A program made the translations under genes and the position numbers. A DNA stretch of 9,092 nucleotides from Ignavibacteria bacterium UBA6688 (GTDB lineage: Bacteria; Bacteroidota; Ignavibacteria; UBA10030), in assembly GCA_002454845.1 (NCBI GenBank), contig DKJQ01000229.1:1-9092 (forward strand), written 5' to 3'. The notes below the pieces were generated by a model that did not search any database, was not told where the DNA came from, and saw only the letters and a program-made list of their open reading frames with translations. Below, in pieces: positions 1 to 6,545 of the stretch (position 1 is the stretch's first letter; each line of letters opens with the position of its first letter).

Positions 1-1508
1 TTGTGATTCCTGTGTTCCTTCAAAGGTTGTTCTTTCTCCGCGATGAAGACATTTCCCGCCTTTACCACCTCTTCAATAAGAAGGGCGAAGTCCTCACGCC
101 GGCTCCGGTGATTGACATTGGCTACGCGCAAGGCGTAACGCCCGTTCAATATCGTCGATGAGGGGACCGCAAAACCGCTCTCCTGAAGATGCAGGAGGAT
201 TGTGGCGTTAATCCTGTTGAGCACATCGTCCGGAAACCCCGGTTTCACAAAGCGGAAACAGACTATGTTCAACGGGGCCGGGGCGAGCAGTTCGAGTTCG
301 GGGGAGGCAGTGACGAGCGAAACGAGGTACGCCGCCTGGTCGATGTTTTGCCCGATCAGCCTGCCGTATTTCTCCACCCCGTGTTCTTTCAGGGACATCC
401 ACACCTTCAATGCACGGAAGCCGCGTGAGAGTTGAATGCCATACTCGTTGAACGGCATGGGACTGTGTGAGAAGCCCCGCTCCGCACGCGTCAGGTAAGC
501 TCCAGGAACGGAAAATGTAGAGTGGTGAGCTTCGGCATTCCGCACAAAGGCCACCCCCACTTCGTATGGCATATACATCCATTTGTGCATGTCGGTTGCC
601 AGCGAGTCGGCCTGCTCCATGCCGGCAAGCATGGGTTTGATCGATGGGACAAGCGCCGCAAAGGCTCCGAACGCCCCGTCCACATGAAACCAGAGATCTT
701 CCTTCCTGCAAATTTCCGCAAGGGACGCGAGATCGTCGATGGCACCGGTATTGACTGTCCCGGCATTACCGATGGCGCAAGCGGGACGGAAGCCTTCCGC
801 CCGGTCCCGAGCGATGCGGGTCCGCAACGCGTCAAGGTCGATCCGGTAGTCCGCATCGACCGCGATCGTCCGCAACGCACTTCGTCCCAATCCCATGAGC
901 TCAATTGCCTTCTGAATCGAATTATGCATTTCCACAGAACCGTAAAACGTCAACCGCGCAGCCTCCGGACGGATTCCCTCTTGGGCCACATCGTAACCGG
1001 CTTTTTCATTGCGGGCAACCGCGAGACATACAAGGTTTGCCATGGAGCAACCGCTCACCAGGAGTCCGCTTGCTTCCGGGGGATAACCGAGCATCTCCTT
1101 GCACCAGGCAAGGACCTGCGTTTCGACATGCGTTGCGATATGGTTGGCTCCCCATGCATTCGGGTTGACGCCCGCTGCAAGCATCTCGGCCAGCATGCCG
1201 AGAGGTGTTCCCGTTCCCTTGACCCATCCCCAAAAACGGGGGTGAATATTCCCGGTGGGGTAGGGGAGGATCAGGGTGCGAAAATCATCGTACACCCTTT
1301 CCGGCGATTGAGGGGATGAAGGAAGAGGAGCCCGGAACTGCCGTTCCACCTCCGGCGGGGGTTCGACCCAAACGGGACGTTCGCGGACTGTCCGAAGATA
1401 TTCCACCATTTCATCGACCATGCGGTGGCCGAGTTTCTTCATGCCGTCCCAATCCTCGGGGTCCAGCGATTCTTCAGGCTTTCCTTGAGGGTACTCTTCC
1501 GAATGCAT
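1..1508 (-). CDS. PLP-dependent group II decarboxylase (aromatic-L-amino-acid/glutamate decarboxylase-like), 3' end cut by window edge
   Basis: The product is a cytoplasmic pyridoxal-5'-phosphate enzyme expected to remove the alpha-carboxyl group of an amino acid, giving an amine. 502 codons are visible without a stop. Family members are usually about 470-500 residues, so only a few residues should be missing. Visible landmarks are the N-terminal HPRFWGW segment (residues 89-95), an SGCSMAN loop (152-158), His195 in EMHNS at the place of the cofactor-stacking histidine, GNAGTVNTGAIDDL (247-260), HVDGAFG with Asp277 that should contact the pyridine nitrogen, and DMHKW with Lys309 as the Schiff-base lysine. 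The ATG directly follows the TAA of the transporter gene, and GGAG (1516-1519) lies 7 nt upstream, which fixes the start. It is the last visible gene of a coupled operon with a transporter and a secreted peptidase. The substrate (aromatic amino acid, glutamate, aspartate or other) cannot be decided from the motifs. Confidence 0.93.
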   Translation of the reverse strand, partial: MHSEEYPQGKPEESLDPEDWDGMKKLGHRMVDEMVEYLRTVRERPVWVEPPPEVERQFRAPLPSSPQSPERVYDDFRTLILPYPTGNIHPRFWGWVKGTGTPLGMLAEMLAAGVNPNAWGANHIATHVETQVLAWCKEMLGYPPEASGLLVSGCSMANLVCLAVARNEKAGYDVAQEGIRPEAARLTFYGSVEMHNSIQKAIELMGLGRSALRTIAVDADYRIDLDALRTRIARDRAEGFRPACAIGNAGTVNTGAIDDLASLAEICRKEDLWFHVDGAFGAFAALVPSIKPMLAGMEQADSLATDMHKWMYMPYEVGVAFVRNAEAHHSTFSVPGAYLTRAERGFSHSPMPFNEYGIQLSRGFRALKVWMSLKEHGVEKYGRLIGQNIDQAAYLVSLVTASPELELLAPAPLNIVCFRFVKPGFPDDVLNRINATILLHLQESGFAVPSSTILNGRYALRVANVNHRSRREDFALLIEEVVKAGNVFIAEKEQPLKEHRNH

Positions 1509-2390
1509 TTATTTTCTCCGGGTGTTGACGATGACGACGCCGGTGAGGGCTACGATGCCGCCGGCGATGGAGAGGAGGGCCGGGAGTTCTCCCAACCAGA
1601 TCCAACCTATCAGGATGACGAAAACCGGGATGGTGTAGAGGAACGTTGCCGCTCGCGATGCGGGGAAAGCGGAGAGGGTCATTCCCCACGTGATGTAGGC
1701 AATCGCTCCCGGGAAAATTCCAAGATAGACGACCGCAGCCGTGGTCTCCAGCGGTGCGGCCATGATCGCATCCGGCAGTCGTGGTGACCAGGGAAGGAGA
1801 AAGAGAATGCCGCTCCAGATGGCATACGTTGCGCATTCCAGCGGAGTGTAACGCCGGAGGAAGGGTCTCAGCAGGACAAAATAGACACTGTTGCCGACCG
1901 CGGCAATCAGTATCAGGACCGCGCCCGTTTCAAGTTGCAGGGCGCCCCCTTCTCCCAGCATCAGCAAAAGTGCGCCGATGATACTCACGCCGATGCCGAT
2001 CCACCCGCGTACGCCAAGATGTTCTTTCAGAAAGAGCGTGGCGAGGAGGGCAGTAAAGATCGGGGTGGTGTTGATGATGAAGCTCGCCGATCCCGCGGTC
2101 ACGGTTAATTCTCCGTAGTTCAGGAGCACGTGGTACATCGGGACGGAAAGGAATCCCATCGCCAGGAAGCCCGGAATGTCCCGGAGTTCCGGTTTGCGAA
2201 TTCCCTTCCAGAACGCAATGCCGACCAGGGTAAGGGAGGCGATGAGAAAGCGGAACGTCGCCATCTCCTCCGGCGAGTACGCGGCCAGACTTGCCCGGAT
2301 CGCGACAAACGCGGAGGCCCAGAACAGAATGGTTATGGCGAGCGCAATTGCCACCCGGGGGGTGAATGAACCGTCCTTTGTTTCGGTCAT
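1509..2390 (-). CDS. EamA/DMT-superfamily inner-membrane transporter
   Basis: This 293-residue, strongly hydrophobic protein has the duplicated EamA architecture of the drug/metabolite transporter superfamily. The first repeat spans about residues 12-143 and ends in a KEHLGVRGWIGIGVSIIGA helix; the second spans about 155-290 and ends in ELPALLSIAGGIVALTGV. About ten membrane helices are expected, with a basic C-terminus (TRRK). Members usually export small metabolites, often amino acids or their derivatives, by proton-coupled transport, but some import and the substrate is not readable here. The start codon lies one base after the TAG of the peptidase gene, and no strong ribosome site is at normal spacing (a GGAGG is about 18 nt away), so translation probably depends on coupling. 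The decarboxylase ATG abuts its stop. Its position between a peptidase and a decarboxylase suggests movement of an amino acid or amine, which is inference. Confidence 0.93.
   Translation of the reverse strand: MTETKDGSFTPRVAIALAITILFWASAFVAIRASLAAYSPEEMATFRFLIASLTLVGIAFWKGIRKPELRDIPGFLAMGFLSVPMYHVLLNYGELTVTAGSASFIINTTPIFTALLATLFLKEHLGVRGWIGIGVSIIGALLLMLGEGGALQLETGAVLILIAAVGNSVYFVLLRPFLRRYTPLECATYAIWSGILFLLPWSPRLPDAIMAAPLETTAAVVYLGIFPGAIAYITWGMTLSAFPASRAATFLYTIPVFVILIGWIWLGELPALLSIAGGIVALTGVVIVNTRRK
1516..1519 (-). promoter_or_regulatory. Shine-Dalgarno site of the decarboxylase inside the transporter 3' end
   Basis: On the minus strand GGAG lies 7 nt before the ATG at 1508, within the last codons of the transporter gene. 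Together with the TAA-ATG junction it supports translational coupling and the chosen start. Confidence 0.6.
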
Positions 2391-2391
2391 G

Positions 2392-4512
2392 CTACTTTAT
2401 TGTCAGCCCTCCTGCCTTCACAGCGGCGTCAAGCGTCTTCACCACATCGCCGAGCGAGACGGTCCCGTAATACCATGAGCCGGCCGCGTTCGCCTGGGCG
2501 AAGACACCCTTGTAAATGTCGTAGTAACTTCGTTTCCCGTCGACATAGTTGAAGACCTCGGCGCGCATCAGGCCGTGAAGGCTTGTCGGTGGCGCCCCGA
2601 CGTTCCGTTTGCCAAAGTAATCGGTCAGGGAGGCAACATTCACAGGGACCTTTTTCGAGGCCTCTTGTTCCTCGGCAGTAAGCTTCACCGATTTCGGATC
2701 GCTTCCATGAACTCGTTTGTAGTACGAGCGTAAATCCGCCATCAACTCGCTTTCTTTTCGCTTCACCCGATCGGAAAACTCGTCGATGGTCTGTCCCGCG
2801 GCCTTATCGTCGCGTCCAAAAGCCTGTGCAGAACGTACCGCGCGGAGTTCCCGCACGATCCCCTGCTCGACCATCGTTGTCGCTTCCTTCCACACAACGT
2901 CCCCTTTCCCCTTTCCCTCCTGGATCATCTGCATCGCCACCTTCATATCATTGGCGAGACGTTTCAGCCCTTGTGCATACGTTTCGCCGACAATCGTAGG
3001 AATGCGGTCCGCTTCGGCGAACGCGAGGAAAGTGGCCATCCCGCCGATGATGAAATTGTTCCGCTTGAGTTGTGTCGCATCGATCTGCCACAGGTCATCG
3101 TCTGAGGAATGAATGTAATCGTCATCCCAGTTGATCATCCCGACTGCCGGAACGCCGATGGCTCCTTCGACAAAGCACATGTGGTCCGATGAACCGAAGT
3201 ACGGGACGAACTGTGCCGTGTATCCCTGGCGAGTGCCGCGCGTTGCGTACATCGGGCGCGTATACGGCCGCGGGAATCCCCCTTGACGGCTGGCGGAGAG
3301 ATACCCGTTGTTCGTCTGGATCACGAAGGTGCCGATACTTTCAAAGAGGGCATCAAGGTACGAGGTGCGTGAGTGGGGAGAAAAGATCAGGTGTTGCACG
3401 CGGCTCCCCGTCGCCTGATTAGCCCCGGTCATGTCCTGGTGAATGTTGGCAAGATAATTCCTGACATCGTCCGGGTGGTCCTGGAAATAGCGGTATTCGG
3501 AATAAATCTCATCCGTCCACCAGAAGCGGATATCGCGCAACGGGCGTTTGAGTTTCCCCTCCTTGATGAGCTTGTTCAGAGCGCGGGCAAGCTCGAGCAA
3601 ATTCCCGCAGCCACTCCCGTCGTCGTTGGCGGAACCCTGCTCTTCCTGGAGGTGGGCCGTGACGATGATCTGCTGGTCGTGGTATTTCGAACCACGAATC
3701 CATCCTTCGACAAATCCGGTCCGTCCGGGTGCCTTCCCGATTTCTGTCTCGACTTTCGCTTTCACGACCACACGGCCTCCTTTGACCCTCTTGCCGGTCG
3801 CGAAGAGATCCTGTTCTGTCCCGGTTTCAAGCATCCGGCGGAGCGTTTCGCCTTTCCGGGGCGTGAGCATGAAGGCAAACGTCCCGGCCTTTCCTTCCGG
3901 CGGCATGGGAACGAATCCCCACGCGATCTGGTCGGGGAAATCGAGCATGCTTCGCCCCTCGGAAAGCTGATAACTCACGACCCCCAGCGCCCCCTTACCC
4001 CACACGGCGCGTTGGACGGCGGCAAACGTCGAGCCGCTGGTCAGGACAATCTTTCCTTTGACATCAACCTTCTCGACGGCTGCCTGCGATGCGTCGGCAA
4101 TCCAAACGAGCTCTGCGGTAACGTCCGCTGAATGACTGTTGTCGGCAAGATACACGGCATGGTCACCGATGTCGGCGAGCTTGATGAGAACGGGTTCCAC
4201 TATCCAAAGTTCACCCACACGCGCGGTATAGTTTGCTCCCGGAAGAGGTTGTTCGATAAACCTCACATCCTCCAGTCCCGCCTCCTTCGCCGTTTCGACA
4301 ACGTAGTCTGCCGCCTTGAAATACCCTTCCATACCGGAGTTCCGGTGCCAGCGGGTGAGGACGCGGATATGCTCGAACGCACGGTCGCCCGAGATTTCGT
4401 TTGAAAGCATCCGAATCTCCTCGTCACTGAGGAAGGGCGTTGATTGGGCTGACAGTTGCTGGGATGAAAAGAAGAGAAGCAGTGCAAGAAAGCAGGGGGA
4501 ACAGCGTTTCAT
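2392..4512 (-). CDS. Secreted M28-family metallopeptidase with PA insert and C-terminal helical/winged domain
   Basis: This is a 706-residue zinc peptidase, probably an exported aminopeptidase. Residues 1-22 form a Sec signal peptide (basic MKR, hydrophobic FLALLLFF, cleavage near LSA/Q). A protease-associated (PA) domain spans about 100-255. The M28 catalytic core spans about 265-500: His287 (TAHLQEE), Asp297/Asp298 (ANDDGSG), Asp334-Glu335 (WWTDEIYSE), Asp360 (NIHQDM), SSDHMCF (441-447) and His468 (YIHSSDDD). All expected metal ligands are present, but the usual HxD is HxQ and the usual catalytic Glu-Glu pair is Asp-Glu. Residues about 640-706 form a separate C-terminal domain (NYVDGKRSYYDI ... 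LDAAVKAGGL) seen in a subset of the family. A GGAGGG ribosome site four nt before the ATG at 4512 and the signal peptide fix this start; an in-frame ATG at 4770 would add about 86 non-homologous residues before the signal peptide. It is first in an operon with a transporter and a decarboxylase. Confidence 0.93.
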   Translation of the reverse strand: MKRCSPCFLALLLFFSSQQLSAQSTPFLSDEEIRMLSNEISGDRAFEHIRVLTRWHRNSGMEGYFKAADYVVETAKEAGLEDVRFIEQPLPGANYTARVGELWIVEPVLIKLADIGDHAVYLADNSHSADVTAELVWIADASQAAVEKVDVKGKIVLTSGSTFAAVQRAVWGKGALGVVSYQLSEGRSMLDFPDQIAWGFVPMPPEGKAGTFAFMLTPRKGETLRRMLETGTEQDLFATGKRVKGGRVVVKAKVETEIGKAPGRTGFVEGWIRGSKYHDQQIIVTAHLQEEQGSANDDGSGCGNLLELARALNKLIKEGKLKRPLRDIRFWWTDEIYSEYRYFQDHPDDVRNYLANIHQDMTGANQATGSRVQHLIFSPHSRTSYLDALFESIGTFVIQTNNGYLSASRQGGFPRPYTRPMYATRGTRQGYTAQFVPYFGSSDHMCFVEGAIGVPAVGMINWDDDYIHSSDDDLWQIDATQLKRNNFIIGGMATFLAFAEADRIPTIVGETYAQGLKRLANDMKVAMQMIQEGKGKGDVVWKEATTMVEQGIVRELRAVRSAQAFGRDDKAAGQTIDEFSDRVKRKESELMADLRSYYKRVHGSDPKSVKLTAEEQEASKKVPVNVASLTDYFGKRNVGAPPTSLHGLMRAEVFNYVDGKRSYYDIYKGVFAQANAAGSWYYGTVSLGDVVKTLDAAVKAGGLTIK

Positions 4513-4864
4513 AGAACCCTCCGGACAAGAAGTATGGGAATGGTAGTGTTTGATGATGGCGCTCAATAAACGGGAAAATGATGGAACATGAAAGAGGGAA
4601 AACAGCAACGGTGCAACGGGGAGGAGGTGCGTCGGTGCAATTCCACCATACGTGGATTCTTTTCTTTGTTCGTCGTTCCATCTTTCACGGAACAAAGACA
4701 CAATTCGACCGATTCCACCTCCACCGAAAAATCGACGTGGATATGTGGATCTCAAGGTTGAGCCTGACACGCACAGGTTTACAGGTTGTTCCTTGAGTCG
4801 ATCTTTCGTAATGATTCGTGTGGATTCGCGGGCCTTCTTTGCATGCTATTCCCGGGAGGTGACC
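4513..4864. other. 352-bp gap without a gene, upstream of the peptidase operon
   Basis: No reading frame here is convincing on either strand. The gap should hold the promoter of the minus-strand peptidase operon, but I find no -35/-10 pair that stands out. It contains several small inverted repeats. One is a 5-bp stem with 5-nt loop at 4642-4656 (TCCAC/GTGGA). Another has 9-bp arms TCTTTGTTC (4663-4671) and GAACAAAGA (4690-4698). A third has arms CTCAAGG (4751-4757) and CCTTGAG (4791-4797), enclosing a tandem ACAGGTT pair (4773-4779 and 4781-4787). None is followed by a T-run typical of an intrinsic terminator. Confidence 0.6.
4517..4522 (-). promoter_or_regulatory. Shine-Dalgarno site deciding the M28 peptidase start
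   Basis: GGAGGG on the minus strand is followed by TTCT and the ATG at 4512. It is the best ribosome site in the window and places the start immediately before the signal peptide. Confidence 0.8.
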
Positions 4865-5626
4865 CTAACTTCTGAGGAACCCGCTGACGATACGGGCAAA
4901 TTCAGCCGGCGCTTCCGCATGAATCCAATGCCCCACGTTCAAACCGACAAACACCGAATGCGGAAAGAGCTCACGGATCTGTGGGATATCTTCATCCTGA
5001 ACGTACCCCGATTGCTCGCTGATGACAAACAGGGCCGGATTCCCAAATGGCCGACTCGAGGAGATTTCTTCGGCAATCCTGTCATAGTTTCCGTGGAGAG
5101 CGGGCAGGTTCATTTTCCAGCGTAACCCCCCGTTGTCCTCCCGGGCGAGGTTCTTCATCAGGAATTGTCTCGTTGTCAGGCTGGGGATTTTGATTGCAAG
5201 GGCCTGCTCGATTTCATTGCGCGAGGAATAACGGGAAAGGTCGAGGGAAGTTAACGCCTCAAAAATTTCATCATGCACATGGGGGTACTCCCTGGGAGCA
5301 ATGTCGACAACGACGAGTTCCCGGACCAGTTCGGGGTGCTGAAGAGCAAGAACCATGGCGGTCTTGCCCCCCATCGAGTGGCCGATGATGGCAACGGGCG
5401 GAAGATGGTTTTCCTCGATGAACTCCCGGACGTCTTCTGCCATGACCGGATAATCGAATGCATCATCGTGAGGAGATCGGCCGTGATTCCGCGCGTCGAG
5501 GGCAAACACCTGAAACTGGTCTCCCAGTTGTTTCGCGAGTGTTCCCCAATTGTCCGAGGATCCCAGCAGACCATGCAAAATGATGACCGGGTTACCCCGG
5601 CCGTACGAAAGAAAATGGAGCTTCAT
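4865..5626 (-). CDS. ybfF: Alpha/beta-hydrolase, YbfF/ABHD11-like esterase
   Basis: A 253-residue cytoplasmic serine hydrolase without signal peptide, close in length and layout to the E. coli esterase YbfF, which cleaves short acyl esters and acyl-CoA thioesters in vitro. The landmarks match YbfF in order: oxyanion-loop HGLLGSSDNW (18-27), DARNHGRSP (44-52), nucleophile elbow GHSMGGK with Ser84, VVDIAP with Asp108 at the unusual YbfF position of the acid, HDEIF (118-122), and GHWIHAE with His233 near the end. The triad Ser84-Asp108-His233 is therefore complete. The natural substrate is unknown even for well-studied homologues. The ATG at 5626 is the only sensible start, with the family N-terminus directly after it, though no Shine-Dalgarno is visible. 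It is not tightly linked to a neighbour: 352 bp precede the peptidase operon and about 470 bp of repeats lie upstream. Haloalkane dehalogenase or epoxide hydrolase relatives are less likely. Confidence 0.92.
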   Translation of the reverse strand: MKLHFLSYGRGNPVIILHGLLGSSDNWGTLAKQLGDQFQVFALDARNHGRSPHDDAFDYPVMAEDVREFIEENHLPPVAIIGHSMGGKTAMVLALQHPELVRELVVVDIAPREYPHVHDEIFEALTSLDLSRYSSRNEIEQALAIKIPSLTTRQFLMKNLAREDNGGLRWKMNLPALHGNYDRIAEEISSSRPFGNPALFVISEQSGYVQDEDIPQIRELFPHSVFVGLNVGHWIHAEAPAEFARIVSGFLRS

Positions 5627-5762
5627 AGAGGAAGGTGATTGAGCGGGAACATCCGGATGAGAAAAAAGGAGACCCAGGAGTCCAATTACCTATTTAAGGA
5701 GGTTGTTGAAAGTCCATTTTTTGCCACTCCCAAAGGGGTCGAGTTTGTGTAAAAACCCAAAA

Positions 5763-5843
5763 TGTCATTCCGAGCGTAGCGAGGAATCTCGCATTTCATT
5801 TCAACAAACGAGCTTCCTCCTCCATTCGGTCGTCGGAATGACA
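5763..5843. repeat. 81-bp dispersed repeat with 11-bp terminal inverted arms (TGTCATTCCGA / TCGGAATGACA)
   Basis: The arms at 5763-5773 and 5833-5843 are perfect reverse complements. The left end also folds locally through ATTCC (5767-5771) and GGAAT (5783-5787). The left end (TCATTCCGAGCGTAGCGAGG) matches a repeat I recognise as scattered through many bacterial genomes, where its translation shows up as spurious proteins containing CHSERSEES. Here that reading appears in the plus-strand frame at 5703-5921. It is probably a small non-coding REP/MITE-like element. No target duplication was identified. Confidence 0.75.
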
Positions 5844-5861
5844 CTTTTCACACAGTCTCGA

Positions 5862-5872
5862 TCCCTTCGGGA
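5862..5872. repeat. Small hairpin next to the dispersed repeat
   Basis: TCCC-TTC-GGGA forms a 4-bp stem with a three-base loop, 18 bp beyond the 81-bp repeat. There is no following T-run on either strand, so a terminator role is not supported. It may be part of the same composite repeat. Confidence 0.4.
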
Positions 5873-5891
5873 GAAGGCTCAGCCGGAGGCC

Positions 5892-5938
5892 GCTGGAAGC
5901 CTACTACTAACGCAAGCATAAGCGTGCGACTACTTGGA
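5892..5938 (-). repeat. Repeat copy A of an inverted pair, with internal hairpin
   Basis: Read on the minus strand it starts TCCAAGTAGT, contains a hairpin (CGCACGC, loop TTAT, GCTTGCG; one mismatch) and continues TTAGTAGTAGGCTTCCAGC. The same order of parts is found in opposite orientation at 6016-6063. The family is unidentified. Confidence 0.55.
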
Positions 5939-6015
5939 ACCGGGCCTGATTCAAACTCGAAAGCGTGCCACAATTTGGATCTACCCTTATTTTATACCTG
6001 TCGATTTGACGCAGA

Positions 6016-6063
6016 TCCAATTAGTAGGATGCTGTCGCATCCTTCAGTTAGTATGCCTCCAGC
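6016..6063 (+). repeat. Repeat copy B of the inverted pair, with perfect 6-bp hairpin
   Basis: Read on the plus strand it starts TCCAATTAGTA, contains a perfect hairpin GGATGC-TGTC-GCATCC (6027-6042) and continues CAGTTAGTATGCCTCCAGC. The outer sequences resemble copy A while the hairpin stem differs in sequence but keeps pairing. The hairpin lies about 55 bp after the apaG stop but lacks a T-run on the minus strand, so it is not called a terminator. Confidence 0.55.
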
Positions 6064-6096
6064 CTTTGTGGCAGTTGTTCAACCGCCATTCAGGTT

Positions 6097-6480
6097 TTAG
6101 TTCGAAAGGGCGCGGAGGCTGAACTTCGGTATGGTGACGCGGAACAGGTCCCCTTTTTCCCGCTGCATCAGGTATGTTCCCTCCATACTTCCTTCCATGG
6201 TCTCAAGGATGCAGAAGCTGTTGTATTCGTGATGGTGGCCGGGGACGATGATCGGCTGCTTGCCGACGATCCCTTCCCCCTCGACCTCCTCGGTGCGGCC
6301 GTTGGCATGCCGGATGAACCAATGACGCCGGAGGAGTTGCACGTTTTCACGTGAGTGGTTTTCGATCCGGATGAAGTAAGCAAACACAAACTTCCGCGCA
6401 AGGGCATCCGACTGGCCGTCCAGGTAGATCGGCCGGACGCTGATGGTGATTCCTTCGGTCGTCGCGTTGTAGGTGGTCAC
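6097..6480 (-). CDS. apaG: ApaG (DUF525 family)
   Basis: A 127-residue single-domain protein, matching the roughly 125 residues of E. coli ApaG. Shared segments in order are FVFAYFIRIEN (31-41), VQLLRRHWFI (47-56), the glycine-rich EVEGEGIVGKQPII (65-78) and FCILETMEGSMEGTY (89-103). ApaG has an immunoglobulin/fibronectin-III-like beta fold. It is linked genetically to Co2+/Mg2+ tolerance in enterobacteria, and its biochemical role is unresolved. The start is GTG, preceded at 9 nt by AGGG; stops upstream in frame leave no better start. It lies 65 nt downstream of the metallo-beta-lactamase-fold gene on the same strand and may be the last gene of that transcription unit. The usual E. coli neighbours (ksgA, apaH) are not visible here. 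Confidence 0.93.
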   Translation of the reverse strand: MTTYNATTEGITISVRPIYLDGQSDALARKFVFAYFIRIENHSRENVQLLRRHWFIRHANGRTEEVEGEGIVGKQPIIVPGHHHEYNSFCILETMEGSMEGTYLMQREKGDLFRVTIPKFSLRALSN

Positions 6481-6545
6481 GGGCTGGAACCCTTTCGTTA
6501 CGCCGTGGGATGCTGTACAATCAAACCTATAAGAATAAAACGAAC

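Larger units (their letters stand above)
5627..6096. other. About 470-bp gene-free stretch carrying dispersed repeats
   Basis: This stretch lies between apaG and the ybfF-like gene and contains no credible gene. It holds an 81-bp palindrome-ended repeat (5763-5843), a small TCCC-TTC-GGGA hairpin (5862-5872), an inverted pair of related repeats (5892-5938 and 6016-6063) with their own hairpins, and an 8-bp inverted pair TTGGATCT/AGATCCAA (5975-5982, 6013-6020). The left part, about 5695-5760, is T/A-rich with an imperfect ACTCCC/GGGGT hairpin and no assigned function. The promoter of the ybfF-like gene should be at its left end, but none could be assigned. Confidence 0.75.

Noticed and set aside
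522..1319. 265-codon plus-strand open frame
   Set aside because: It lies fully antisense to the PLP decarboxylase, has no recognisable motif, and is a by-product of GC-rich codon use.
3373..4131. 252-codon plus-strand open frame
   Set aside because: It is antisense to the catalytic core of the M28 peptidase, which carries clear family motifs; the antisense product has none.
4513..4770. Upstream in-frame extension of the M28 peptidase to an ATG at 4770
   Set aside because: It would put about 86 unrelated residues before a signal peptide, while a strong ribosome site sits just before the ATG at 4512.
5703..5921. 72-codon plus-strand frame containing CHSERSEES
   Set aside because: It is the translation of a dispersed palindromic repeat and is a known type of spurious protein.
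6027..6042. Hairpin GGATGC-TGTC-GCATCC as the apaG terminator
   Set aside because: On the minus strand it is followed by TACTAATTGG rather than a T-run, and it belongs to a repeat present in another copy nearby.
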